Assembly (NCBI GenBank): GCA_015233395.1
Contig: JADFXV010000013.1
Span: 1-56,149, forward strand
Source: Desulfovibrionaceae bacterium
Lineage (GTDB): Bacteria > Desulfobacterota > Desulfovibrionia > Desulfovibrionales > Desulfovibrionaceae
Direction of reading: 5' to 3'
Length of the DNA stretch: 56,149 nt
Made by a program: the position numbers and the translations under genes. How positions within the stretch are numbered: position 1 is the stretch's first letter; each line of letters opens with the position of its first letter. Of this stretch, positions 27,127-35,824 are shown in pieces. The notes under the pieces are model-generated. The model saw only the letters and a program-made list of their open reading frames with translations. It was not told the DNA's origin and did not search any database.

Positions 27127-27477
27127 ATGAATTTCGAACACATCGACCGCATGGGCGGGCAAGAACTCAATATCCTGGCGGCCGAGGAAATCATGGGCTG
27201 GCGCATGGACGGCGACTTCTGGCTCGCGCCGGACGATACGCCCGCGCGCCGGGTCGCCGACTGGTATCCCTCGGGCGACCCGGGCCAGGCCGAAGACCTC
27301 GTGGCCGCCGTCGAAACCCTGGGCCTGGCCGGCGCCTTCGCCCTGGCCCTGTGCCGGGCGCTCGGCCTCACCCCGCCGCTGCAAACGCCGCTCGACCTCT
27401 ACCGGCTGGCCGCGGCCACGCCCAAGGCGCGCTGCAAAGCCGCCGTCCTCGCCGCGCTCGGGGGAGCGAGAAAATAA
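27127..27477 (+). CDS. Small phage-type protein (ABA-sandwich-like)
   Basis: A 116-residue protein. The pattern AAEEIMGWRM...FWLAPDD, followed by an alpha-beta region and ending in a CKAAVLAALG-type helix, resembles the phage ABA sandwich domain proteins, common in prophages and scattered as single genes. Function unknown. No clear Shine-Dalgarno before ATG 27127; the next in-frame start would be well inside the domain. No other phage genes are beside it, so it may be a prophage relic or a domesticated gene. It has host-like GC. Confidence 0.6.
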   Translation: MNFEHIDRMGGQELNILAAEEIMGWRMDGDFWLAPDDTPARRVADWYPSGDPGQAEDLVAAVETLGLAGAFALALCRALGLTPPLQTPLDLYRLAAATPKARCKAAVLAALGGARK

Positions 27478-27479
27478 AT

Positions 27480-27562
27480 CCCTCCGGAGGCCAAGGGGCT
27501 TTGCCCCTTGGAACCCCACCGGGGGGGATGATCCCCCCCGGACCCCCTCGACAAGGGGGGGT
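27480..27562. repeat. GC hairpin cassette, copy 8
   Basis: CCAAGGGGCTTTGCCCCTTGG and CCGGGGGGGATGATCCCCCCCGG palindromes directly after the stop of the small phage-type gene. The centre differs slightly (GGATGATCC). Confidence 0.85.
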
Positions 27563-27640
27563 GGGAATCGACGCGGCAGGCGTCCGAGGCGACTTTTCTC
27601 CTTCAAAACATTTTTCCCCGCGCCCCATTCAAAAACGAAC

Positions 27641-27687
27641 GATGCGGCTTGGCGTTTTTCGCTACGCGAAAAACGCCAAGCCGCATC
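27641..27687. terminator. Perfect 22-bp hairpin terminator
   Basis: Arms 27641-27662 and 27666-27687 are perfectly complementary with a 3-nt loop (TAC). The arms contain CGGCTTGGCGTTTTTCG. It lies between the convergent phage-type gene and ppiD and can work both ways. Confidence 0.8.
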
Positions 27688-27689
27688 GG

Positions 27690-27750
27690 ATAAAGTTTTT
27701 TGAAGGGGGTCCGGGGGGGAACTTTTTTTCAAAAAAGTTCCCCCCCGGTC
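27690..27750. repeat. A-tract palindromic element
   Basis: AAAGTTTTTTGAAGGGGGTC, then arms CCGGGGGGGAACTTTTTT and AAAAAAGTTCCCCCCCGG with a short loop. It follows the ppiD stop (minus strand). Confidence 0.75.
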
Positions 27751-27754
27751 TTCT

Positions 27755-29692
27755 CTACTTCTCTTCTTCCCCGCCGACGCCGGGCCGGGGGCCGAGGAGT
27801 TGGGGATTGACCACGTCGATTTTGGCCGTGGTCATCAGGTTCATGATGTAGCCGCCGATGATTTCGCGTTTTTTGGAGCCGGCCAGGCCATCCATCAGGC
27901 GTGCTTTTTCCTTGTCGAAGTCGGCGTCGGAGGCCGGGATGCGTTTGTCGACCTTGGCCAGGACCGTGCCGGAGGCGACTTTGTAGACGGCCGGGAACCA
28001 ATCTTGTCCGGCGGCGGCGAAGGCGGCTTCGCTCAAGTTCGGGGCCATGCCCAGTTCCGGGATGAAGCCTTGGCGCATGAAGGGCTTGGAGAGGCGGATC
28101 TTGTCCTTGTATTCGGCCAGGACGCTTTGGAGGGCGGCCGGATCGGTCATTTTCTTCTGCACTTCGCCGGCTTTCTCCTCGGCCCGCCTCGCGGCTTCCT
28201 GGTCGATGAGGATGGCGGCGATTTTCTCTTTGACGACGGCGAGTTCGGGGATGAACGCGGGTTTGACGTCCACGATTTTGGCCAGGACGTAGCCGTCCTC
28301 GGTGGTCAGCGGGGCGTCGGTGACGCTGCCCGGGGCCATGGAGAAGAGTTGTCCCAGGGATTCGGGCGGCAGGCGCAGGTCGGCCGGCGGGTTATCCTTG
28401 CTGAAGTAGCCGGTCTGTTCGGTTTTGAGTCCGGCTTCGGCGGCGGCTTTGGCCAGGTCCATGCCGCCCAGGACCAGGTCCATGACCTTGTCCAGGGTTT
28501 TGTTCATGAGTTCGTCGGCGGCTTTTTCCTCGGCCAGTTGGGAGCGGATGTCCTGCTTGGCTTCTTCGAGCGAGGTGACGCCGGCTTCTTTGCGGTCGTC
28601 CACCTTGATCAGGTGCAGTCCGAAGGCGGTTTTGACCGGCTCGGACAGGGCGCCTTTTTTCAAGGCGAAGGCGGCGTCTTCGAATTCTTTGACCATGGAG
28701 CCTTTGCCGAACCAGCCCAGGTCGCCGCCCATGATGCTCACGCCGTTTTTCTGGGCGGCCGCGAGCACGGCGTCGAAGTCCTCGCCTTTGCGGATCTTGG
28801 CCGCGAGTTCCTTCAGTTTGCCTTGGGCGGCCTTGACGTCGGCCTCGGGCGCATCCTCGGGCAGCCCGATGAGCATGTGCCGCGCCTTGATCATTTCGTC
28901 GTGGGAGAAGCGGGCGATGTTGGTGTCGTAGTAGGCCTTGATTTCGGCGTCGCTGACCGCGGCGGTGTTGGCCAGGGTATGGGGGTTGATTTCCAGGTAT
29001 TCGATTTTGTCCTGGGCCGGCTCCTGGAATTGCTGTTTATTTGCGTCGTAGTACGTTTGGATTTGTTCCGGCGCGGGGTTGACGCCGTCCTTGAAGTCCT
29101 GGGCCGCAAACAGGATATAGTCCAGTTGCAGTTGTTCCCTGGAGAAGAGATAGATGCCCTTGGCTTCGCTCTCGCTGATGAAGGCCGGCAGGCCCATGTA
29201 CTGGTCGATCTTCTGCATGAGCAGCGTGTCGCGGTAGTCGTTTTCGAAATCCGCGACCTTGATGCGGTTGGTTTCGAGGATCTGCTCGTAGCGGGTCTTG
29301 TCGAACTGCTTGGCTTCGTTTTGGAAGGTGGGGATCTGGGCGATCTCGTAGCGCAGTTCCTCGGCGGACACGGAGACGCCCAGGCGCTGCGCGTCTTTTT
29401 CGATCAGGATGTTGCGCGCCATGGTGTTGAAGACGTCCCAGAAAAATCCGTTTTTCTTGAGTTCGTCCATGGTCAGGCCGGGATTGTTCTGCCGGATGAG
29501 ACGGTATTGCTCGTCGATGTTCTTGGACAGTTCCGACCCCGTGACGGCCCTGCCGTCCACGGTGGCGACCAGGTTGCCCTTGTCGGGCTTGAAGCTGCCG
29601 AAGCCGAAGTAGAAGACGAAGACGATGATGATGACGGCGAAGACCGCTTTGACGCCCCAGGAGCGGGCGTGTTTGCGCATGGTGTCGAGCAT
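27755..29692 (-). CDS. ppiD: Periplasmic chaperone PpiD/SurA-type peptidyl-prolyl isomerase
   Basis: A 645-residue inner-membrane-anchored folding factor. One N-terminal transmembrane helix (about 13-33, VKAVFAVIIIVFVFYFGFG) is followed by a SurA-like N-terminal helical region and a central parvulin domain (about 260-370, from IKARHMLIGLP through GGDLGWFGKGSMVKEFEDA to GLHLIKVDD). A second, weaker chaperone region follows. This order is that of PpiD, which assists proteins leaving the Sec translocon. SD GGAGAG precedes ATG 29692. Alone, or with the aconitase gene upstream (139-bp gap). Confidence 0.88.
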   Translation of the reverse strand: MLDTMRKHARSWGVKAVFAVIIIVFVFYFGFGSFKPDKGNLVATVDGRAVTGSELSKNIDEQYRLIRQNNPGLTMDELKKNGFFWDVFNTMARNILIEKDAQRLGVSVSAEELRYEIAQIPTFQNEAKQFDKTRYEQILETNRIKVADFENDYRDTLLMQKIDQYMGLPAFISESEAKGIYLFSREQLQLDYILFAAQDFKDGVNPAPEQIQTYYDANKQQFQEPAQDKIEYLEINPHTLANTAAVSDAEIKAYYDTNIARFSHDEMIKARHMLIGLPEDAPEADVKAAQGKLKELAAKIRKGEDFDAVLAAAQKNGVSIMGGDLGWFGKGSMVKEFEDAAFALKKGALSEPVKTAFGLHLIKVDDRKEAGVTSLEEAKQDIRSQLAEEKAADELMNKTLDKVMDLVLGGMDLAKAAAEAGLKTEQTGYFSKDNPPADLRLPPESLGQLFSMAPGSVTDAPLTTEDGYVLAKIVDVKPAFIPELAVVKEKIAAILIDQEAARRAEEKAGEVQKKMTDPAALQSVLAEYKDKIRLSKPFMRQGFIPELGMAPNLSEAAFAAAGQDWFPAVYKVASGTVLAKVDKRIPASDADFDKEKARLMDGLAGSKKREIIGGYIMNLMTTAKIDVVNPQLLGPRPGVGGEEEK

Positions 29693-29831
29693 TGTGTTCT
29701 CTCCAGGCGCCGGGGACAGGCCCCGGCCAAGCCCTTGCGGGCGTTATCCCGTCCTGCCGGCGACCGGCGCGGGCGGGGGGAAATCCATGGCGCATGCCGC
29801 GCGCGGCCCGGGGCCGCTCGCGGACGGGCCG

Positions 29832-31760
29832 TCAGCGGCGGCAGCTTGCCTGTCCGGCGTAATTGAGCAGGCCGCCGGCCAGGATGACGTCGCATTCTTT
29901 TTGCGTCAGATCGTTCACGGCCGCGACCGCCTTGCCGCCGTCCACGGCCAGGGCCAGGGGCGCGCCAGGGCGCAGGCCGCCGGCGGGTATGGTCAGGGTC
30001 TGGCCTTCGCTTAACCGGTCGTAATCGTTTTTGTCGGCGAACAGAAGCGGCAGGATGCCGAAATTGATCAGGTTGGCGCGGTGGATGCGGGCCAGGGACT
30101 TGGCGACGACCGCGACCACGCCCAGGTGTCTGGGGCCAAGCGCCGCGTGTTCGCGGGAAGAGCCCTGGCCGTAGTTTTCCCCGGCCACGATGACGCCGCC
30201 GCCGAAAGACTTGATGCGGGCGACGAACCCCGGGTCCAGCTTGGAGAAGATAAACTCGCTGATGGCCGGGATGTTGGAGCGCAGCGCCGTGACCTGGGCG
30301 CCGCCGGGCAGGATGTGGTCGGTGGTGATGTTGTCGCCGGCCGTAAGCGCCACCTTGGCGGACACGGTCCCGGCCATGGCCGGGAATTTGTCCAGGGGCT
30401 TGATGTTCGGGCCGCGCAGGATGTCCACGCCCGCGCCGTCCTTCGGCGGGTAGACGAAAAGCTTTTTGATGCTCGGGACTTTCGCGGGCAGGGCCGGTTT
30501 TCTCGGCGGCTTGCCCCAGGTCGCCGGGTCGGTGAACTGGCCGCGCAGGGCGGCCATGGCCGCCGTGGCCGGGCTGACCAGAAACACCTTGGCGTCCTGG
30601 GTGCCGCTTCTGCCCTCGAAATTGCGGTTGAAGGTGCGCGCGCTGACGCCTCCCGAGACCGGCGAGCCGCCCATGCCGATGCACGGGCCGCAGGTGCATT
30701 CCAGGATGCGCGCCCCGGCGTCCATGAGCGGTTCGAGCAGGCCCTCGGCCGCGAGCATCTTCACGACCTGTTTGGAGCCCGGGGAGATGAGCAGGTCGGT
30801 GGTTGCGTCGACGCGCTTATTTTTGAGCATCAGGGCCACGGTTTTCAGGTCCGAATACGAAGAGTTGGTGCACGAGCCGATGGCCGCCTGGTCCACCTTG
30901 AGTCCGGAAAGTTCGGAGACCTTGACCGCCTTGTCGGGCATGTGCGGGGAGGCGGCCAGGGGAACCAGGGACGACAGGTCGATCTCGATCAGTTCGTCGT
31001 AGGCCGCGCCGGGATCGGCGGCGAGCTCCTTGAAATCCTTTTCGCGGCCTTGGGCGGCGAGAAATTTCCTGGTGACGGCGTCGCTTGGGAAAATCGAGGA
31101 GGTGGCCCCGAGTTCCGCGCCCATGTTGGTGATGGTGGCGCGCTCGGGCACCGTGAGCGTGGCTACGCCCGGACCGCAATATTCCATGACTTTGCCCACG
31201 CCGCCCTTGACGGTCAGTAGGCCAAGCAGGTGCAAAATCACGTCCTTGGCCGCGGCCCAGCCGGCAAGCCGGCCGGTCAGGCGCACGCCCACGACCTTGG
31301 GGCAGGGCAGGTTGTAGGCTTCCCCGGCCATGGCCAGGGCCACGGACAGTCCGCCCGCGCCCATGGCCAGGCTGCCCACGCCGCCCGCGGTCGGGGTGTG
31401 CGAATCCGAACCGATGAGCGTTTTGCCCGGCTTGGCGAAATTTTCCAGGTGGAGCTGATGGCAGATGCCGGTTCCCGGAGGCGAATAGACGACGCCGTAT
31501 TTGGCGGCCACGGTGCGCAAGTAGCGGTGGTCGTCGGGGTTGCGGAAACCCATCTGCAGGGTGTTGTGGTCCGCGTAACTGACCGAGAGCTCGGTGCGCA
31601 CGCGATCGACGCCGATGGCCTCGAACTGGAGATAGGCCATGGTGCCGGTGGCGTCCTGGGTGAGGGTCTGGTCGATTTTGAGGCCGATCTCGGCGCCGGG
31701 GGTCATTTGACCGCTTTGCAGATGGGCCTTGATGATCTTGCTGGTCAAATTCATGGGCAT
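29832..31760 (-). CDS. Aconitate hydratase (single-chain, short bacterial type)
   Basis: A 642-residue [4Fe-4S] enzyme interconverting citrate and isocitrate. Cluster cysteines lie in GSCTNSSYSD and CTCGPCIGMGG. Active-site elements SDSHTPTAGGVG and the swivel-domain GSSREHAALGP are present. Both catalytic parts are in one chain, which separates it from LeuC/LeuD. The length fits the compact 'putative/Aquifex' aconitase type rather than AcnA (about 890). ATG 31760 (MPMNLTSKIIKAHL) is preceded by GAGGATGACGTC; the longer frame lacks support. Confidence 0.88.
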   Translation of the reverse strand: MPMNLTSKIIKAHLQSGQMTPGAEIGLKIDQTLTQDATGTMAYLQFEAIGVDRVRTELSVSYADHNTLQMGFRNPDDHRYLRTVAAKYGVVYSPPGTGICHQLHLENFAKPGKTLIGSDSHTPTAGGVGSLAMGAGGLSVALAMAGEAYNLPCPKVVGVRLTGRLAGWAAAKDVILHLLGLLTVKGGVGKVMEYCGPGVATLTVPERATITNMGAELGATSSIFPSDAVTRKFLAAQGREKDFKELAADPGAAYDELIEIDLSSLVPLAASPHMPDKAVKVSELSGLKVDQAAIGSCTNSSYSDLKTVALMLKNKRVDATTDLLISPGSKQVVKMLAAEGLLEPLMDAGARILECTCGPCIGMGGSPVSGGVSARTFNRNFEGRSGTQDAKVFLVSPATAAMAALRGQFTDPATWGKPPRKPALPAKVPSIKKLFVYPPKDGAGVDILRGPNIKPLDKFPAMAGTVSAKVALTAGDNITTDHILPGGAQVTALRSNIPAISEFIFSKLDPGFVARIKSFGGGVIVAGENYGQGSSREHAALGPRHLGVVAVVAKSLARIHRANLINFGILPLLFADKNDYDRLSEGQTLTIPAGGLRPGAPLALAVDGGKAVAAVNDLTQKECDVILAGGLLNYAGQASCRR

Positions 31761-31868
31761 GACGTCATCCTCTTCGGGCAAGGCTGAATAGGCTGGGCTT
31801 AAGCCGTGAAAATTCGCATCCGGGCGGCCTCTTGTCAAGGCCGGCGTCAAACGGCCGCCGCTCGGCGC

Positions 31869-32126
31869 TCACATCACGGCGACGCCCAGGCGGATGCGGT
31901 TGATCTTGTTGCGCCGCATCATGATTTCGGTTTCCAGGCGCAATTTGTCCTGGCGCAGCTCGAAAATTTCCTTGGCGAAGGTCCGCCCCTGCTCGACGCA
32001 TTCCTCCTCCATAAGGTCGCGCGCGCCCTGCTCGCGCTGGCGCATCTGATCGGTCAGCGTGACGATCTCGGCTTCAAGGCGGTCGATTTCGGCGAGTTCC
32101 TCTTCGGTGAAATCGGTCTGGCTCAT
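31869..32126 (-). CDS. Small coiled-coil protein
   Basis: An 85-residue, strongly charged helical protein (MSQTDFTEEELAEIDRL, followed by Glu/Arg-rich heptads, ending MMRRNKINRIRLGVAVM). No signal or membrane segment. GGGAGACC precedes ATG 32126. The very long open frame upstream on the same strand is the shadow of gmd. It is upstream of the aconitase gene on the same strand, 108 bp apart, and could be cotranscribed. Function unknown. Confidence 0.65.
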   Translation of the reverse strand: MSQTDFTEEELAEIDRLEAEIVTLTDQMRQREQGARDLMEEECVEQGRTFAKEIFELRQDKLRLETEIMMRRNKINRIRLGVAVM

Positions 32127-32360
32127 GCGGTCTCCCTGTCGGTCTGTTTCCTCTGGCGCGGGCAGGGCAATAAATAAATTCCGCCGGAATTGAAAGGGCG
32201 CGGTCCGGACAAACTCCGGCAAGGCCGGATCGGGCGAATGCGCCCGGCTCTTTATCTTTGCCCGGGAGTGCGGTAAGCTTTGCGCCCGCCGCCTGGCGCC
32301 GGTCGCGACCGGCCGGACGCGACCGGCCGGACGCGGCCCACAACCCAAACGAGACACCCA

Positions 32361-33452
32361 ATGAGCAACAAAGTCGCTTTGATCACCGGCGTCACCGGCC
32401 AGGACGGAGCCTATCTCTCCGAATTCCTGCTCGCCAAGGGCTACCACGTGCACGGCGTCAAGCGCCGCGCCTCGCAGTTCAACACGAACCGCATCGACCA
32501 TCTCTACCAGGACCCGCACGAGACCGGACGGCGCTTCGTCCTGCATTACGGCGACCTGACCGATTCCACCAACCTGATCCGCATCATCCAGCAGGTCCAA
32601 CCCGACGAAATCTACAATCTGGCAGCCCAAAGCCACGTCCAGGTGTCCTTTGAGACTCCGGAATACACGGCCAACTGCGACGCCCTGGGCGCCCTGCGCC
32701 TGCTTGAGGCCATCCGCATCCTGGGGCTGGAAAAAAAGACCCGCTTCTACCAGGCCTCGACATCGGAACTCTACGGCAAGGTCCGCGAAACGCCGCAAAC
32801 CGAAGACACGCCCTTTCACCCGCGCAGCCCCTACGCCGTGTCCAAGCTCTTCGCCTACTGGATCACGGTCAACTACCGCGAAGCCTACGGCGTTTACGGC
32901 TGCAACGGCATCCTCTTCAACCACGAATCCAAGCTGCGCGGGGAGACCTTCGTCACCCGCAAGATCACCCGGGCGCTCGCGCGCATCAAGCTCGGCCTGC
33001 AAGACTGCCTGTACCTCGGCAATCTGGACGCCAAGCGCGACTGGGGCCACGCCAAGGACTTCGTCGAAATGATGTGGCTGATCCTCCAGCAGGACGAGCC
33101 GGACGATTACGTGGTGGCCACCGGCGTGCAGCATTCGGTGCGCGAGTTCATCCTGGCCGCGGCCGCCGCCCTGGACCTGCCCATCCGCTTTACGGGGACC
33201 GGGGTGGAAGAGAAAGGCCATCTCGCTTCGACCGGCCAATGCGTCGTGGCCGTGGACCCGCGCTATTTCCGGCCGGCCGAGGTGGATTCGCTGCTTGGCG
33301 ACGCGACCAAGGCCCGGCGCAAACTGGGCTGGAAACCCCGCATCGCCTTCGAGGAAATGGTCAGGGAGATGGTCGCCTCCGACCTGCACGACGCCAAACG
33401 CGACGCCCTGTGCCGCGAGGAAGGCTTCACGACCTTCAATTTTCACGAATAA
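32361..33452 (+). CDS. gmd: GDP-mannose 4,6-dehydratase
   Basis: A 363-residue short-chain dehydrogenase converting GDP-D-mannose to GDP-4-keto-6-deoxymannose, the precursor of GDP-fucose, GDP-rhamnose or perosamine for surface polysaccharides. NADP-binding GVTGQDG (10-16), the active-site run STSELYG (133-139; Thr134, Glu136) and Tyr158-x3-Lys162 (SPYAVSK) are intact. Next-step enzymes are not adjacent. ATG 32361 ([10 protein letters not shown]) is chosen. It is followed by a MITE-split hairpin. Confidence 0.95.
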   Translation: MSNKVALITGVTGQDGAYLSEFLLAKGYHVHGVKRRASQFNTNRIDHLYQDPHETGRRFVLHYGDLTDSTNLIRIIQQVQPDEIYNLAAQSHVQVSFETPEYTANCDALGALRLLEAIRILGLEKKTRFYQASTSELYGKVRETPQTEDTPFHPRSPYAVSKLFAYWITVNYREAYGVYGCNGILFNHESKLRGETFVTRKITRALARIKLGLQDCLYLGNLDAKRDWGHAKDFVEMMWLILQQDEPDDYVVATGVQHSVREFILAAAAALDLPIRFTGTGVEEKGHLASTGQCVVAVDPRYFRPAEVDSLLGDATKARRKLGWKPRIAFEEMVREMVASDLHDAKRDALCREEGFTTFNFHE

Positions 33453-33457
33453 GAGCG

Positions 33458-33764
33458 CCGGGGGGAAACTTTTTGGGGCTGTCCTAGCTAACAAGCGACA
33501 ATCCGTATCTTTCGTAATGTTATTAAACTGTTGAAGTGTATTTTCTGCTTTATCTTAAAGCGGGGGCCGGGGGCGGCAGCCCTCTGGGAAAAAAAGAGTG
33601 GTTTTGGTTTTCCGCTTTCAAGTCTGAACGCGGCAGCCCTTTGAAGAGGAAAGCCAGAACCACTGGTCTTTCTCCAGGGGGCTTCGCCCCCGGCCCCCAT
33701 GAAAGCGGAAAACGGATCCCTTAGCTAGGACAGCCCCAACTTTTTCCCAAAAGTTTCCCCCCGG
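33458..33764. repeat. A-tract hairpin split by a MITE
   Basis: Left arm CCGGGGGGAAACTTTT (33458-33473) and right arm AAAAGTTTCCCCCCGG (33749-33764). Removing the MITE and one copy of its 8-bp duplication joins them into a perfect 16-bp stem with a 4-nt loop (TCCC). Confidence 0.85.
33475..33737. mobile_element. MITE family A, complete copy (263 bp)
   Basis: Terminal inverted repeats of 17 bp, GGGGCTGTCCTAGCTAA (33475-33491) and its complement (33721-33737). These are flanked by an 8-bp direct repeat AACTTTTT (33467-33474 and 33738-33745). It has no transposase-like frame. The right ~140 bp is closely similar, inverted, to 53805-53938. An 8-bp duplication fits several IS families; the parent IS is not in the window. 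Confidence 0.88.
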
Positions 33765-33779
33765 CCCCGCCGCCCCGTT

Positions 33780-34397
33780 TCAGCCGCATTTGTCGTCCGG
33801 CTTGGCCGGCGATTCGATGCAGGCGGCCTGCAGGGCGTCCACCAGGATGGTCAGGGGCTGGTCCTCGTAGATAACCAGCCGCTTTTCCCGGATGGCGTAT
33901 TCGAAGAAGCAGGTGAAGGAAATGCGCTCCTTGAACTGGGACAGGCGCAGAAATTCCAGAAGGAATTCCATCTTGCCTTTCATCTGGGACGACTGGCGCT
34001 CGGCGCTGACGCGGATGAAGTGATTGCCCGAGCGCACCCATTCCTCGGCCCACTGCATGACGAAGTAGCGGATATGCACCCGCATGCCCTCGACAGCCTT
34101 GGCCAGGGACGCGCGCAGTTCCTTCTGGGTCAGCCGCCCGTCGGCCGCGAGCTGCTCGCGGAAGCGCTTTTCCATCTCGGCGGCGGCCATCATTTCCAGG
34201 TATTTGCACAACCCCCGGTGGATATCGACTTCCGGCACGCCGTATTTTGCGATCAAGATGGCCCCGATCTCGCGTTTGTCCCCGCCCTTCTGATCGGCCA
34301 GGGCCCGGTCGAGCGCCTCCTGGGCCGCGACGCCGTTGCGCACCAGTATCTCGCCGAAACGAAGCGGCATTTCCAGGCGCAGGCAATGTTCCTTCAT
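33780..34397 (-). CDS. MshEN/GspE N-terminal-like domain protein
   Basis: A 205-residue cytoplasmic protein. Residues 10-68 show the repeated pattern FGEILVRNGVAAQEALDRAL and IGAILIAKYGVPEVDIHRGL. This is the layout of the GspE/PilB N-terminal (MshEN) domain, some members of which bind c-di-GMP. The remainder, ending SPAKPDDKCG, is not recognised. Because it has no ATPase part, it is likely a stand-alone regulator. GGAGGGG precedes ATG 34397. Confidence 0.65.
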   Translation of the reverse strand: MKEHCLRLEMPLRFGEILVRNGVAAQEALDRALADQKGGDKREIGAILIAKYGVPEVDIHRGLCKYLEMMAAAEMEKRFREQLAADGRLTQKELRASLAKAVEGMRVHIRYFVMQWAEEWVRSGNHFIRVSAERQSSQMKGKMEFLLEFLRLSQFKERISFTCFFEYAIREKRLVIYEDQPLTILVDALQAACIESPAKPDDKCG

Positions 34398-34529
34398 GGC
34401 CCCTCCGAGGGTTGCCGGTCTGCGCGACACGATGACCGGGAGCGGGCGGTCTGTAAAAAAATTTCCGCTCCCGTGAATAAATTCCCCGGGCGGGCGTGGC
34501 GATCCCGCCGTCCCGAAATCGATACGCCC

Positions 34530-34919
34530 CTAGACCCCGACCCGGTAGCCCATGTCGATCAGGTCGGCCCTTTGGCCGCCGCGCAAGCCCCAGTTTTCCC
34601 TCGGCCCCTCGATGAGCACGATCAGGACGTCGCTTTCCGGCACTCCCAGGGCGGTTAGTCCCGCCGTGACGGCGGCGTAAAAATCGCCCTTGGCCTGGCT
34701 CGACCGGCCGGCGAACAAGGTCGCCTCGATGAGCACGAAGCGCTCGGACGCGCCTTCGGGCAAGATCCAGTCCTCGCGCTGAAACTCCACGAAACGGTGA
34801 TTGGTCCCGGACTCGGGAACGCCCAGGGCGCTCGCCATGGCCTGGCGAACCACCCCGGAAACGGCCAGTTTCTCGGCCCGGGACCGGCCCTTGATCATGT
34901 TGATGCGCACTTGCGGCAT
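34530..34919 (-). CDS. Tautomerase-family protein
   Basis: A 129-residue protein beginning Met-Pro-Gln-Val; after Met removal Pro1 would be the catalytic base of the 4-oxalocrotonate tautomerase superfamily. The pattern VRINMIKGRSRAEKLAVSGVV and the later VLIVLIEGPRENWGLRGGQRAD (with an Asn-Trp near the usual position) fits the longer tautomerase subfamily. The substrate is unknown. SD GGGAGG lies before ATG 34919. Confidence 0.78.
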   Translation of the reverse strand: MPQVRINMIKGRSRAEKLAVSGVVRQAMASALGVPESGTNHRFVEFQREDWILPEGASERFVLIEATLFAGRSSQAKGDFYAAVTAGLTALGVPESDVLIVLIEGPRENWGLRGGQRADLIDMGYRVGV

Positions 34920-34980
34920 GGCTTGCCTCCCGGACGCGGCGATCGCGCGCCCAAGGCGGCATACTAGAAATCCTGGCGGA

Positions 34981-35553
34981 CTAATGCAACCAAAAGCTGC
35001 CGGCCGCGGTGGTCAGGTCGTCGAGACTGCGGCCGAAAGCGCTTTTCGCCGATTCCGGACCGGTCCCGGTCGCCGTGGCGTTCATCATCAGGATGCGGCC
35101 CTCGTGGACGATGGCCGTCGTGCTGACGATCTGGACGCCTCGGGCATGGCCGTCGACCTCGCGGTAGAACATGGCGCTGAGCGCCTTCGCGCGCTGGATG
35201 TGCGTGGGACGACACTCCACATGGCGGCCTTGGAACTTGTTCTGGATGTATTTCGCCAGATGGGCGCAATTTTCCTCGTCGCTCCCGGAGTCGAGCGCTT
35301 CCGGGGGGGGGTCGTTGACGCAGACGTAAACGTAGAGGTCGTCGCCCCGGTACGCCCCGGCGACGTACTGGCATTCCCCGGTCTTGCCCTCGTGCCAGAT
35401 CCAGCCCTTGGGCGGGATGAAGCTGAAGCCGTAGGTATTGTTGAGGTAGCGCCCGGACTCGTCAAAGCCGGCGCCGTCGCCGCCGCAGGACGCCAGGCCA
35501 AGGGCGAAAACGAGGGCGAGAACGAGAAAAACGCGCTGCATGATGCCGGTCAT
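34981..35553 (-). CDS. Putative lipoprotein, paralogue of the one at 55.4 kb
   Basis: About 190 residues. A hydrophobic signal ends in the lipobox LASC (Cys23), so it is probably a lipid-anchored envelope protein. The mature part has GRYLNNTYGFSFIPPKGW, several Cys (in GECQYV, YVCVND, ENCAH, VECRP) and no recognised enzyme motif. The protein at 55439-56029 has the matching pattern GRYVNDEFDFSFMPPKDW and Cys at comparable positions. Start ATG 35553 or 35541. Confidence 0.7.
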   Translation of the reverse strand: MTGIMQRVFLVLALVFALGLASCGGDGAGFDESGRYLNNTYGFSFIPPKGWIWHEGKTGECQYVAGAYRGDDLYVYVCVNDPPPEALDSGSDEENCAHLAKYIQNKFQGRHVECRPTHIQRAKALSAMFYREVDGHARGVQIVSTTAIVHEGRILMMNATATGTGPESAKSAFGRSLDDLTTAAGSFWLH

Positions 35554-35824
35554 GGTCCCGTCCGGGTTGCGGCGCGCCGTCCCCGCGACCGGACGCGCCT
35601 GGTGAAACACGTTTGCGCGCCTAACTATTCAAAATTGATTCCAATATTAAATTGTTCAAATATATAAGGCAAGTACAATTGAACTCTTTTGGTCCGGCCG
35701 CCGGGAAAACGCGGGGCCGCCGGCTTTTTGGCGGCGCGGACCTCGCCAATGAGCGATTGCGCGGGGCGGGCCGCTGGGATACTCTGCGCGACAAACCAGA
35801 ACGCCGCGCGAAAGGAATCACCGC
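35554..35824. other. Intergenic space with AT-rich promoter-like tract
   Basis: Between divergent lipoprotein and rluD-coaE genes. 35620-35690 is markedly AT-rich (e.g. TTCAAAATTGATTCCAATAT, AAATATATAAGG), while both sides are GC-rich. It probably holds promoters for one or both genes. No gene seen. Confidence 0.5.

Noticed and set aside
27800-29866. 688-residue frame antisense to ppiD, and similar long antisense frames under feoB, the GGDEF-EAL gene and gmd
   Set aside because: They have no family motifs, no credible starts, and amino-acid composition typical of reverse translation of GC-rich genes; the sense frames carry clear domains.
25885-31760. LeuCD-like role for the aconitase because of nearby leuB
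   Set aside because: A single chain with both swivel and catalytic parts and aconitase-type cysteine motifs; LeuC/LeuD are separate.
31869-33494. 541-residue frame through gmd ending in the small coiled-coil protein
   Set aside because: The part beyond 32126 is antisense to gmd; a better start with upstream purines is at 32126.
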